This document shows, in pieces, positions 49,384-57,968 of a stretch of DNA of 64,000 nucleotides. Position 1 is the first letter of the stretch. Each line of letters begins with the position of its first letter. The stretch is from Viscum album (lineage: Eukaryota; Streptophyta; Magnoliopsida; Santalales; Viscaceae): contig OY728136.1 of NCBI GenBank assembly GCA_963277665.1, forward strand, positions 1,977,238,576 through 1,977,302,575, written 5' to 3'. Below the pieces are notes generated by a model. The model was not told the DNA's origin. It searched no databases and was given only the letters and a program-made list of their open reading frames with translations. The translations under genes were made by a program, and so were the position numbers.

Positions 49384-49800
49384 GGCAGGGGGGCTGGTGG
49401 GGGGCTGGGGGATGGTGCAGCTGGGGGCTGGTGCAGGTGGGCTGCGGGGGGGGGGGGTAGTGGGCTGGGGGTGGCAGGGGGCGGGGGGGGGGGGGGGGGG
49501 GGGGCTGGTGCAGCTAGGTGTTGGGGTTGGAGGATGGTGCAGGTGGGCTATGGGGGGTGGAGGTGGGTTGGGGTGGCAGGGGGGCTGGTGGGGGGCAGGG
49601 GGCTGCGGGGGGCTGGGGGATGTGGGGGGCTGGGGGCTGCAGGGGGGCCGGGGGCTGGGGTTGGGGGGCAGGGGGCTACGGGGGCAGGGGGCTAGTGCAG
49701 CTGGGGGCTGGTGGGGGGACAGGGGGCTGGTGGGGGGAAGGTGGCTGGGGGGCAGGGGCTGGGGGGCAGGGGGCTGGGGTTGGGGGGGGGCTGGTGGAAG
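49384..49800. repeat. G-rich low-complexity array after the transposase
   Basis: About 417 bases of GGGGGCTGGTGCAGCTG- and GGGGGGCAGGGGGCTG-like units on the plus strand. It includes an unbroken run of 22 G (49483-49504). Long open glycine-rich frames here are repeat translations. The dense G4 runs would favour G-quadruplexes. Confidence 0.85.
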
Positions 49801-49919
49801 TTTGTAAGCTGGTCTCTTCTTTATTCACCTCAGGGGTGCATCCCCATCGTTTCAATGCCCAATTTATCACTTTGATTCCTAAAGTTGAGAATGCTTGTGA
49901 AATTCACCTCTTCAGGTGA
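49800..49919 (+). pseudogene. short LINE reverse-transcriptase fragment
   Basis: Reading GVHPHRFNAQFITLIPKVEN then ACEIHLFR before a stop, this is the RT block just before the PISL motif. It is closely related to 45310-45410 of the LINE in the same CACTA, where the same block is broken. Only about 110 bases are recognisable. Confidence 0.65.
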
Positions 49920-50535
49920 AGTAACTAGATTGAGTCGATTGATATTCTTGAGATATTCGATCTAATGAGTAATTAACCTCTATGGGACATTTCATGTTCT
50001 TGATTACAAAGTCATGGAAGCAATTTCTGAGTCAGACTCAATCCATAACCAGTTCCTTCATGTTGAAGTGAAAAATTAGTTCTTGATTATTGAACAACCT
50101 TGAATTCCTTGTAGTACACACAATGAAAAAATGATTCCACTATTTCTAGAAGAAGATTCTATACCTGCTCGCTGCATCTAGCCTTGGAGACCTTATCCAA
50201 TTCAGATCCTATAGCTGAAAGAAATACTAAACAATTCGTATCCCCCCACCAACAGCATCCCCTCCATTTAATAACCCCCACCCACCGCCTAACACCGCCT
50301 AACAACCCTGACATCTAACAACTATTTAACACAGGTTACCATACTGCCCCTAGTAGTTTATTAGACACACCCCTTTACATACCCTGACTCAGCAGCACCC
50401 AGCCCCAGGACCCCTAACGCAGGTGCATCCCAGGACCCTTCGCAACCTAGGCAGAAGACTTCCATCCTCGCCTCACCAGCTCCTCTTCAGCTCCTCTCCA
50501 GCCACACGGCAACAGTCAGTAACATGCATCCCCAC
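49920..50535. other. CACTA interior, no gene recognised
   Basis: About 600 bases, AT-rich at first and C-rich with proline-coding words from about 50240. I see no domain on either strand and no clear repeat. Confidence 0.4.
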
Positions 50536-50820
50536 GTCAGGGGGGGGCTGTCCAGCAGGGGGGAGGGTTGTCCCGCAGGGGGGATGGATGTCCAGTAGGG
50601 GGAGGGCTGTTCAACAGGGGGGAGGGGTGTTCAGCAGGGGGGAGAGGTGTCCAGGCAGGGGGCGAGGCTATCCAGTAGGGGGGCAGGCTGTCCGGCAGGG
50701 GGCGGGCTGTCCGGCAGGGGGGCGGGCTGTCAGGAAGGGGGGTGGGCTGTCACGGGCTATCCGGTAGGGGGGAGGGTTGTCCGGCAGGGGGGAGGGGTGT
50801 TCAGCAGGGGGGAGGGCATG
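50536..50820. repeat. minisatellite of GGGGGGAGGGCTGTCCAGCA units
   Basis: About 14 units of roughly 20 bp, each with a G-run followed by CTGTCC or GTGTCC. The same unit returns at 53390-53480 and 54720-55125. Confidence 0.85.
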
Positions 50821-51463
50821 TCACGCCGCGGTCACGCCGTGGTCACACCGCGGTCACACCGCGGTCACGCCGCAGTCACACCGCGGTCACTCCATGATTT
50901 GGCCCTGCTCCCGGACGACACCCTGCGGTGGTTACTCCTCCAGGATGACACCCTGCGGCGGTCATGCTGCGGTCACGTCGCGGTCACGCCGCGGTCACGC
51001 CGTTATTTGGCCCTGCTCCAGGACGACACCTTGTGGCGGTTACTCCTCCAGTACGACACCCTGCGGCGGTCACGCCGCGGTCACGCCGCGGTCATGCCGC
51101 GGTCACGCCGCGGTCACGCCGCGGTCACGCCTCGTTCACGCCGCGTTCACGCCGTGGTCACGTTGCGGTCACGCCGCGGTCACGCCGCGGTCACACCGTG
51201 ATTTGGCCCTGCTCCAGGATGAAACCCTGCGGCGGTTACTCCTCCAGGACAACACCCTGCGGCGGTCACGCCGCGGTCACGCCGCGGTCACGCCGCAGTC
51301 ACGCCGCAGTCACGCCGTGATTTGGCCCTGCTCCAGGACGACACCCTACGGCGGTTACTCCTCCAGGATGACACCTTGCGGCGGTCACGCCGCGGTCACG
51401 CCGTGGTCACACCGTGATTTTTCCTTGCTCTAGGATGACACCCCGCGGTGGTTACTCCTCCTT
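50821..51463. repeat. GC-rich GGTCACGCCGC array with higher-order structure
   Basis: An 11-bp unit GGTCACGCCGC is repeated in runs. The runs are separated by a longer spacer containing TTTGGCCCTGCTCC and ACACCCTGCGGCGGTTACTC, found near 50898, 51005, 51203, 51321 and, decayed, 51418. Open frames through it are repeat translations. It is the most CpG-dense stretch in the window. Confidence 0.85.
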
Positions 51464-52753
51464 AGAGAAACATTGAATGGTTAGCTCTATAATTTTTTGT
51501 ATTTTCTCATTCCTACACTATATCTCCTCTCAGCGCTGCCTCTCATCCATCTTTCCACAAAACATGCATAGCAGGTGGTACAGAGGCTCAATTCAACTGA
51601 AAACATTGGTTTGGAATTTTCTGGAATATTTTATTGTACATGTATCACATAATATTTGTTCGGTAATTCTTCTTTTTCCTCATCCTCTTCACATGTTGTC
51701 CGAACCAGATCATCCTCATCCTCTTCACATGTCGTCTGAACCGGATCAGCCTGTTGTGATGGAAATTCAATGTCTGCTTTGGGCTGTTTTAGGTGAAATT
51801 CCTTCCATAATTCCCTCATCTCATTTAGCACTCATTGGAGGAGGAGGATCACTGCCAAGTTAAGTTTTAAAGGCTTCACACAATCTGTTTGATGCAATTC
51901 CAAAGAGGTTGTTCTATTCTGATGGCCTATTTCATGCTGGAGTTCCCACATTTCCCCCACAAGCTGGCAAAGGGAGGTCTGTTCGGGCCTATGCAAATAG
52001 GGCTTGTTTGTTATGGACAAAGATGCAACTGGAGACCTGGTTTTCTTGAAGAGTTTCTATGAAGGGTCTTCACTGTAGAGGATACTAGCTCTGGTCTGTA
52101 TTTGGTAGTTGCTTCCATGATGGTTCCCACAACCGTTTGACTGAATTTCACACCAAACCAAGCCCTGCTAGTGACTATTTTTCAATGCACTATAAAAATC
52201 CCATGGCCAACCCACCAAAATCAAACCAGCTATTCTAGGGCCATTTCCACTCTCACTAAAAAATCCAAACTCAAGCCCAACTACTATTCCAAGCTCCCAC
52301 TTCAATTTAGCCACTATGAACTCCTTCCCAGTCCCCCACCATTTTTCAATCCACCTAGGCAACCCATCCACAACTTGACCACCAATCAGGCCTACCCACC
52401 TCTCAACTTCTAAGCCACCAACCCCACATTTTACGCCAGGCATCCCACTTTAAAACAATTCCAAACCTCACCCAATTCTAACCAATTAAACCATACCCCA
52501 TAACATTTGAAGCCCTCATCTAAATTCTTGTTCCAACTCACTTATTTTAGACCCAATCAGCCCTGCCACTTCAGAAAAACAAGAGCAGCCTACTTAAAAT
52601 CTAGTCCAACTTAGTTTCCTTCATGCTTTCCCCCATGAGTCCACAGCCTCACCTCAACCAAATTAGTAACCACTTGGACACCTGGAAGCCATAAGAGGAT
52701 AGAGAAGGTTTACAGATTTTATTTTTAATATTTTATTCCATTGGAAGAGAATT
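51464..52753. other. CACTA interior with low AT content, possible captured sequence
   Basis: This 1.3-kb stretch is less AT-rich than the background and differs from the neighbouring arrays. A minus-strand frame at 51831-51631 begins MLNEMRELWKEFHLKQPKAD and contains a 12-residue acidic duplication (TTCEEDEDDLVR and TTCEEDEEKEEL). At 52168-52443 a second, minus-strand, 91-codon frame is open. I recognise neither. They may be parts of the second CACTA gene, or host fragments. Confidence 0.4.
51678..51749. repeat. 36-bp tandem duplication
   Basis: The words TCATCCTCTTCACATG and GTCCGAACCAGATCA are repeated once, 36 bases apart, with a few changes. The period is a multiple of three, so the minus-strand frame stays open. 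Confidence 0.7.
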
Positions 52754-52985
52754 TGTTGAATGTTGACACTTGTAATGGGGTACTTAATTTCCTCTCCCTC
52801 TTTCTTCCATTAAATATTAGATATATCCTATGTAAAAAAATCATTCTCCACCTCCGGGGAAGGAACTCTCATCTATCGTTCTTCTGTTCTTCTTCCTGCT
52901 GATGAATAAAATTCCCCAAGTATATTGTGAAAATTTTATTCATTTTTCTTCATTTACCTCTTCTTACTTACTGCTGATTTCAACA
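52754..52985 (+). repeat. possible solo copia-type LTR
   Basis: The 232-bp stretch starts TGTTGAA and ends TTCAACA, a perfect 7-bp inverted pair. It contains an AATAAA word (about 52904) and a pyrimidine-rich run before the end GCTGATTTCAACA, as in many small copia LTRs. No 5-bp target duplication is visible and no second copy exists here, so the call is tentative. Confidence 0.35.
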
Positions 52986-53029
52986 TCCGGATTCGGTCTT
53001 TTAGCAATAGACCGTGACATCCATCCGTT

Positions 53030-53650
53030 GTCTAGGGGGTCCTGTGGGGGGGTCCAGTGGGGGGGGGGGTCTGTCCTGGGGTGTCTAGGGTCTAGGGGTC
53101 TGTCCTGGGGGGTATGTCCATGGGGTGTCTAGGGGGTCTAGTGGGGGGGGGGGGTCTATCCTGGGGTGTCCAGGGTCTGGGGGGGTCTGTCCTAGGGGGG
53201 CTGGGTTTGGGGGGGTAGGTTCTGGGTGTTGTCCATGGTCTGGGGGGTTGTCCAGGTTCTGGGGGGGGTCTGTCCTGGGGTGCCCAGGGTCTGGGGGGGG
53301 CAGGACTGGTAGGGGTGTCCAGGGTCTGGGGGGGTTTGTCCTGGGGTGGGGTCTGTCTTGGAGTGTCTAGGGTCAGGGGGCAGGGGGCAGGGGTGACCAG
53401 TAGGGGAGGGGTGTCCAGCAGGGGGAGGGGCTGTCCAAGCAGGGGGGAGGGGTGTCCGGCAGGGGGGAGGGCTGTCCAGGGGATGCAGGGGGTTTCCAGT
53501 GGGGCTGTCTAGTGGGGCTGTCTAGTTGGGGCATGGGGGCTGTCCAGTGGGGTGCAGGGGGCATGGGGGACCAAGGGGTCATGGGGGTGTAGAGGGTGTT
53601 CAAGGGGGCTGTCCAGGGGGTTGCAAGGGGGTGCAAGGGGGTTTTCCAGG
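53030..53650. repeat. G-rich minisatellite block with GTCCTGGGGTGTCCAGGG units
   Basis: Units of about 25-30 bp built on GGTCTGTCCTGGGGTGTC run to about 53385. Then come a few of the 20-bp AGCAGGGGGGAGGGGCTGTC units, then GGGGCTGTCCAGTGGG-like units. G-runs are on the plus strand. Confidence 0.82.
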
Positions 53651-53654
53651 AACC

Positions 53655-53883
53655 TAAGACCATGCAGGTTATTAATGTCTCTATAGAGAAAATGCAGTAC
53701 TGTCCAGATCTGGAAAATATCATAATACATCCCACAGATACTTCACAGGCACCAGGTATAACTATTTCACCACCTATAGATAGTGAGCACGGTGCTATAA
53801 AATTTGGTAACTCTATTTCAAATCATAATTCCAATGTTTTGTTTAATGCAGTACTACATGAAATGCAAGTATATTTTATCTGA
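53655..53883 (+). CDS. possible CACTA exon or open fragment, unknown product
   Basis: An open stretch of about 75 codons reads EPKTMQVINVSIEKMQ at its start and ends MQVYFI before a stop. It directly follows GGTTTTCCAG at 53640-53649, which has the form of a splice acceptor. It sits alone between two G-rich blocks and is not repetitive, so it may be an exon of a CACTA gene whose introns have filled with minisatellites. I recognise no domain. The frame from 53596 includes repeat-derived codons and is not the likely start. Confidence 0.35.
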
Positions 53884-54099
53884 GGATGAGCATGTGTGAC
53901 CATGATTTCACCAAGTAGTTTTTTTAGTTGATAAACAATTTTTTTGGTAATGTTTTCCAATTTCAAATATGTTTTATTTTATTTTCAATAAACATTTTAT
54001 AGTTTATTCTATTTTATTTTCCAGACTGATTATATGTATGTTTTCCTCGATTACTCATATATAGCTACTTATGAATTTTGTTTCAACTATTTCCCAAGT
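53884..54099. other. AT-rich spacer in the CACTA
   Basis: About 215 bases with no gene or repeat recognised. A short duplication of CTAAGAACCTATAGTATGGG follows at 54105 and 54134. Confidence 0.4.
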
Positions 54100-54104
54100 A
54101 ATAC

Positions 54105-54155
54105 TAAGAACCTATAGTATGGGGTGGTCCTACTAAGAACCTATAGTATGGGGCC
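54105..54155. repeat. 29-bp tandem duplication
   Basis: CTAAGAACCTATAGTATGGG occurs twice, about 29 bases apart, at the edge of the following G-rich block. Confidence 0.8.
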
Positions 54156-55125
54156 AGTGTCCAGTAGGGGTCTAGTGTCCAGCAGGGGTAAATATGCAGG
54201 GGGAGTCCAGTTTCCAGGGGGAGTCCAGTGTCCAATAGGGGTAAATATGATTTGGTCATCCCAAGAACTAGTTTCCAGGGGGGGATTCCTGTGTCCAGCA
54301 GGGGTACAAGGGGGCTGGTAGGGGTGGGGGGAGTATGGGTCCATTTCCTAGCAGGGGTCCAGTGTCCAGCAGGGGTAAATATGCAGGGGTCCTAGCAGGG
54401 GGCCTAGTAGAAGCCCTAGCAGTGGGCAGGGGGGATAGCAGGGGGCCTAGCAGGGGAAGGGGGCCTAGAAGGGGGCAGGGGGACTGGCAGGGGTAGGGGG
54501 GCTGTCAGGGGGCAGGGGGGGCTGGCCGGGGGACTAGCAGGGGGGACTGGTAGGGGGTGGCAGGGGGGACTGGCAGGGGGCAGGGGGGGCTGGCTGGAAG
54601 GGGGCAAGCAGGGGGTGGCAGGGGGGAACTAGCAGGGGGCAGGGGCAGGGGGGTGGTAGGGGGTGGTAGGGGGGACTAGCATGGGGCAGGGGGGAAAGGC
54701 AGGGGGACAAGCAGGGGGTGGCAGGGGGAGGGGTGTCCAGGCAGGGGGAGGGTGTCCAAGCAGGGGGAGGGGATGTCCAGCAGGGGGAGGGGTGTCCATG
54801 CAGGGGGAGGGGTTGTCCAACAGGGGGAGGGGCTGTCCAGCACGGGGGGGAGGGCTGTCCAGTAGGGGGAGGGCTGTCCAGCAGGGGGGAGGGGTGTCCA
54901 GTAGGCGGAGGGGTGTCCAGGCAGGGGGGCGGGGTGTCCAGCAGGGGGGAGGGGTGTCCAGGCAGGGGGAGGGACTGTCCAGTAGGGGGGAGGGGCTGTC
55001 CTGCAAGGGGTAGGGGTGTCCAGCAGGGGGGATGGCTTTCCAGCAGGGGGGAGGGGTGTCCAGCAGGGGGGAGGGGTGTCCAGGAAGGGGGAGGGGATGT
55101 CCAGTAGAGGGGGAGGGGATGTCCT
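54156..55125. repeat. large G-rich minisatellite block
   Basis: Three zones follow each other: GTGTCCAGCAGGGGTAAATA units (54156-54420), CAGGGGGGACTGGCAGGGG units (54420-54720), and 20-bp AGCAGGGGGGAGGGGTGTCC units (54720-55125, about 20 copies). The last are the same family as the block at 50536-50820. Open frames through it are repeat translations in all six frames. Confidence 0.85.
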
Positions 55126-55481
55126 TGAAGAATATCTAGCTATGAATGAGCATGAATAGGTGTAACAGTAGGTAGAGTAAAATGTGGCAGCCCTATAAGT
55201 ATATGTCATGTGTAACCTATAGGGCGAGGTCTGTAATGATGCTCCTAGACATGTTCTAGTTGTGTAAAAAATGTTGGGAACTCTCTATTTTCTATTTCTT
55301 GATTCATGTATGTTGGTTGTTGGTACCCCATGTTGATAGGATGTTTCATATTAATTCTAGTTGTGGTAGAGAACCCTCTTTGATAAGGTGCTCAAGTTGG
55401 GAGTACGAGTTGAGGATCTACTTATAGAATATATCCAGCAGAATTGTGCTTTACCTGTTTCAGCATGAACACATCCTTGGG
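55126..55481. other. CACTA spacer, no gene recognised
   Basis: About 355 bases of mixed composition between two G-rich blocks. It has no recognisable domain. It contains TGTGGCAGCCCTATAAG (about 55181) and a short open plus-strand frame from 55444 that runs into the repeat. Confidence 0.4.
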
Positions 55482-55752
55482 CAGGGGAGGCTGGCAGGGG
55501 GGACTAGCAGGGGCCAGGGGGGCTGGCAGGGGGACAAGCAAGGGGCATGGGGGACTAGCAGGGGGCAGGGGGGACTGGCAGGGGGGACTAGCAGGGGCAG
55601 GGGGACTAGCAGGGGGTGGCATGGTGCAGGGGGGACTGGCAGGGAGGTGGCAAGGGGGGACTGGCAGGGGGTGGCAGGGGGTGCCAGGGGGTGTCCAGGG
55701 GGGTGTCCAGGGGATGTCGAGGGGGTGTCCAGGGGGTGTCGAGGGGGTTGGG
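55482..55752. repeat. G-rich minisatellite in the CACTA right arm
   Basis: Units on GGGGGGACTAGCAGGGGCA and GGGGGGACTGGCAGGGGG run to about 55690, followed by GTGTCCAGGGGG units. It is related to the 54420-54720 zone. Confidence 0.83.
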
Positions 55753-55769
55753 GGTATTTTTTTATGGAT

Positions 55770-56112
55770 TTGGACACCCTATAGCCACAGTTTAAATTGT
55801 GGCTATTGGTTTATTGCCACGGTTTAAAACTGTGGCAATTAAGCATATCCGGCCATTAGTATAGCCACGGTTAAAACCATGGCATTAGGAAAACAGCCAC
55901 AGTTTGAACTGTGGATATAGGTATATAGCCACGGTTAAAACCGTGGATATATGTTTAAATCCACAGTTTGGAATTGTGGCTATAGGTCTAGGCCTATATC
56001 CATGCCAAACTTAGCCACGGTTTGAGGAACCATGGCTATTACCTATAGCCACGGTTTTAGGGCCTATATCCATGGTTTAGAACCACGTCTATAGCCCGAA
56101 TTTCCAGTAATG
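55770..56112 (-). repeat. right subterminal and terminal repeats of the CACTA element
   Basis: At least ten copies of GCCACGGTTTAAA- or GCCACAGTTTAA-like words occur in direct and inverted order, often as palindromic pairs (GCCACAGTTTAAATTGTGGC near 55783; GCCACGGTTTAAAACTGTGG near 55818). The array ends in the terminal CATTACTGGAAATTCGG (read inward from 56112). These are candidate transposase-binding sites. Confidence 0.85.
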
Positions 56113-56115
56113 AAC

Positions 56116-56559
56116 GGGTGATTAGTAGTAGTATACGGATCTCATCTATTATGAACTCATGAGAAGAACTTCCCCATTCAAAATCTTGATTTGGTGATAG
56201 TGATGCATGCTCTTAATAATTGGTTCCACTATCTCTTTGTGGTGTAGTTTACATTGTATTCATACCATAAGAGTATAAATTATATATTTAACCATAGGTA
56301 TTTGAACTAGGGACAATAAAATAGGTTGGAGTATCTTTAAACCATTGATTTTGATATTTCATACAACCCATTGAGTAGAATGTTTTCAACTTGAGCAGTA
56401 AAGGAGAAATGAAGGCCTTCGGGCCATTCAGGCCATTGTAAGGGTTCCACCTGACCCCTTGAAAGGTGGATTATCAAAATCAATAAAAATGAAGGCCTTC
56501 AGGACATAGGAGGTATAGGAAAAATATGCAATGTGTCAGCACTATAATAGGAATCTTTA
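56116..56559 (+). other. Y sequence after the CACTA, no motif recognised
   Basis: About 445 bases that should cover the end of RNase H. A run AAGGCCTTCGGGCC (about 56413) has a near copy at 56492. There is no safe domain. Confidence 0.4.
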
Positions 56560-57968
56560 TAGTGGGGCGACCTTGGGTGAGTGGTCTCTGTCTCCCAATG
56601 GGTTTTTTTTTGCTTTTGAGGTGGGATAGAAATTATTACTGACCAAGGATAAGAATTTATAGCATAAATACAATGATCAAAATTTTCTATAGACCCTAGA
56701 TATACCAATATGTATCATTACTTGAGACTTCATTACTAGTGGTTGGGAATGAGAATATCAATTGTGAATTTTGTGTCTTGATGCCTTACTTTCAAAGAAT
56801 AAAGTAGGAATATCATAGGAATGTTGGTTTTATACAACCCTTAACAATTCCAATGTGTTAATGGGATAATATAGTAATAGAATTTTTGTTTGGGTTACCT
56901 CATACTCCTAGCATTAATGATGGGGTATGGATGATTATTGATTGACTCATGAAAATAATATATTTTCTACCTATCAAGTAGTATATAAAGGTAGATTATC
57001 ATGGAAACTTGTATTTGTGGGAGATTATTAGACTCTGTGGTGTTCCAATGAATATCATTCTAGATAGGGACTCTCATTTCACATCCCAATTTTGGATTGG
57101 ATTGTAGTTATTGAAGGTTACTTGATTAAATTTGAGAATAACTTATCATCCCCATATGGATAGTAAAATAGAGAAATCTATACAGATTTTTGAATAAATG
57201 CACCAAGTATACATGCTTGACTTCAGTGGATCTTGGGAGAAATATCTTACCATAGTGGTGTTTTCCAATAAAAATAGTTATCAATCTTTGATCAGGTTAG
57301 AACTATTTGAGTGATTTTATGGGTGGCCTTGAATATCACCACATTGTTGGGAAGATATTAAATAATAGTGCTTGGTTATATCAAGAATCATATAAGATAT
57401 TATGGAAATAATTAATTTAATCAGGAAAATTTTATAAATATATCAGAGCCAATATAAAGCATATGTTAATTGGCATTGTTTTCTTTTAAAGTTTTAGGTA
57501 GGTGATAAAGTATTCCTGAGAGTTTTACCTTGGTTGGGACATATATTCTTGGATACATGGGGTATGTTAATAGTTTTTTATGTCATCCCGTTTTATATTG
57601 TTGATTGACTTAGGAAGGTGACTTATTGATTACACTTACCTAATTATTTTACTTTTATTCATGATGTATTCCATTTTTTCAAACAGAATAAGTATCATAT
57701 GAATGTTTCCCATATGATCAAGTGGGAGGATGTTGATATTGAACTCGATACCTCAACGGTTGAAAGGATTTTTCAGATTTTGGATTGATAGAGTAAGGTT
57801 ATTTGTGGAAATATAGTCCTGTTTATTTTAGTGATATGGTAGTTTGGAAGGAAAATACATTAAATATGGGAGCATGAGAACATTATGATAAAATGATGTC
57901 CTTATATCTTTTTAGGTTAGTGATCCTATGCCTTTTAGGGGATATAAATATTTTATATTGGTGATGAT
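56560..57968 (+). pseudogene. integrase and C-terminal region of element Y
   Basis: The integrase zinc-binding area is recognisable from about 56745 (NCEFCVLMPYFQ). The core follows: NIVIEFLFGLPHTPSINDGV then WMIID.LMKIIYFLPIK (56860-56985), REIVRL-type [20 protein letters not shown] (57021-57080), then YHPHMDSKIEKSIQIFE (about 57145-57195) and LDFSGSWEKYLTIVVFSNKN (57215-57275). Of the D,D,E triad the second D (57063-57065) and the E are kept; the first D has become E. The later block FHDVFHFFKQNKYHMNVSHM (about 57655-57715) corresponds to the FHVSQLRKY..D..H motif that precedes the chromodomain position in chromoviruses. Stops are frequent. Integrase would insert the cDNA into chromatin. 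Confidence 0.83.

Larger units (their letters stand above)
43103..56112 (+). mobile_element. En/Spm (CACTA) DNA transposon, 13.0 kb
   Basis: The left end starts CACTACTACAAAAGGAATC; the right end read inward starts CATTACTGGAAATTCGGG. Both are followed by CTATAG and degenerate CCACGG-type words. The 3-bp target duplication AAC is present on both sides (43100-43102 and 56113-56115). Subterminal repeats on GCCACGGTTTT are present at both ends. The interior has a plus-strand CACTA transposase pseudogene (47444-49383), a LINE ORF2, and many minisatellite blocks. It cannot be autonomous now, but its ends are well preserved apart from the last bases. Confidence 0.92.

Noticed and set aside
49378..49919. 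Long glycine-rich open frames after the transposase
   Set aside because: They are repeat translations of the G-rich array, open in three frames at once. Only the last 36 codons of one frame match a known protein (LINE RT).
50423..51433. Arginine-, serine- and histidine-rich frames of 114-218 codons
   Set aside because: They come from the GGTCACGCCGC and GGGGGGAGGGCTGTCC arrays; the protein repeat mirrors the DNA repeat in every frame.
54629..55827. Proline-rich and glycine-rich frames of 105-177 codons
   Set aside because: Same reason: open in all frames through the minisatellite, no start context, no domain.
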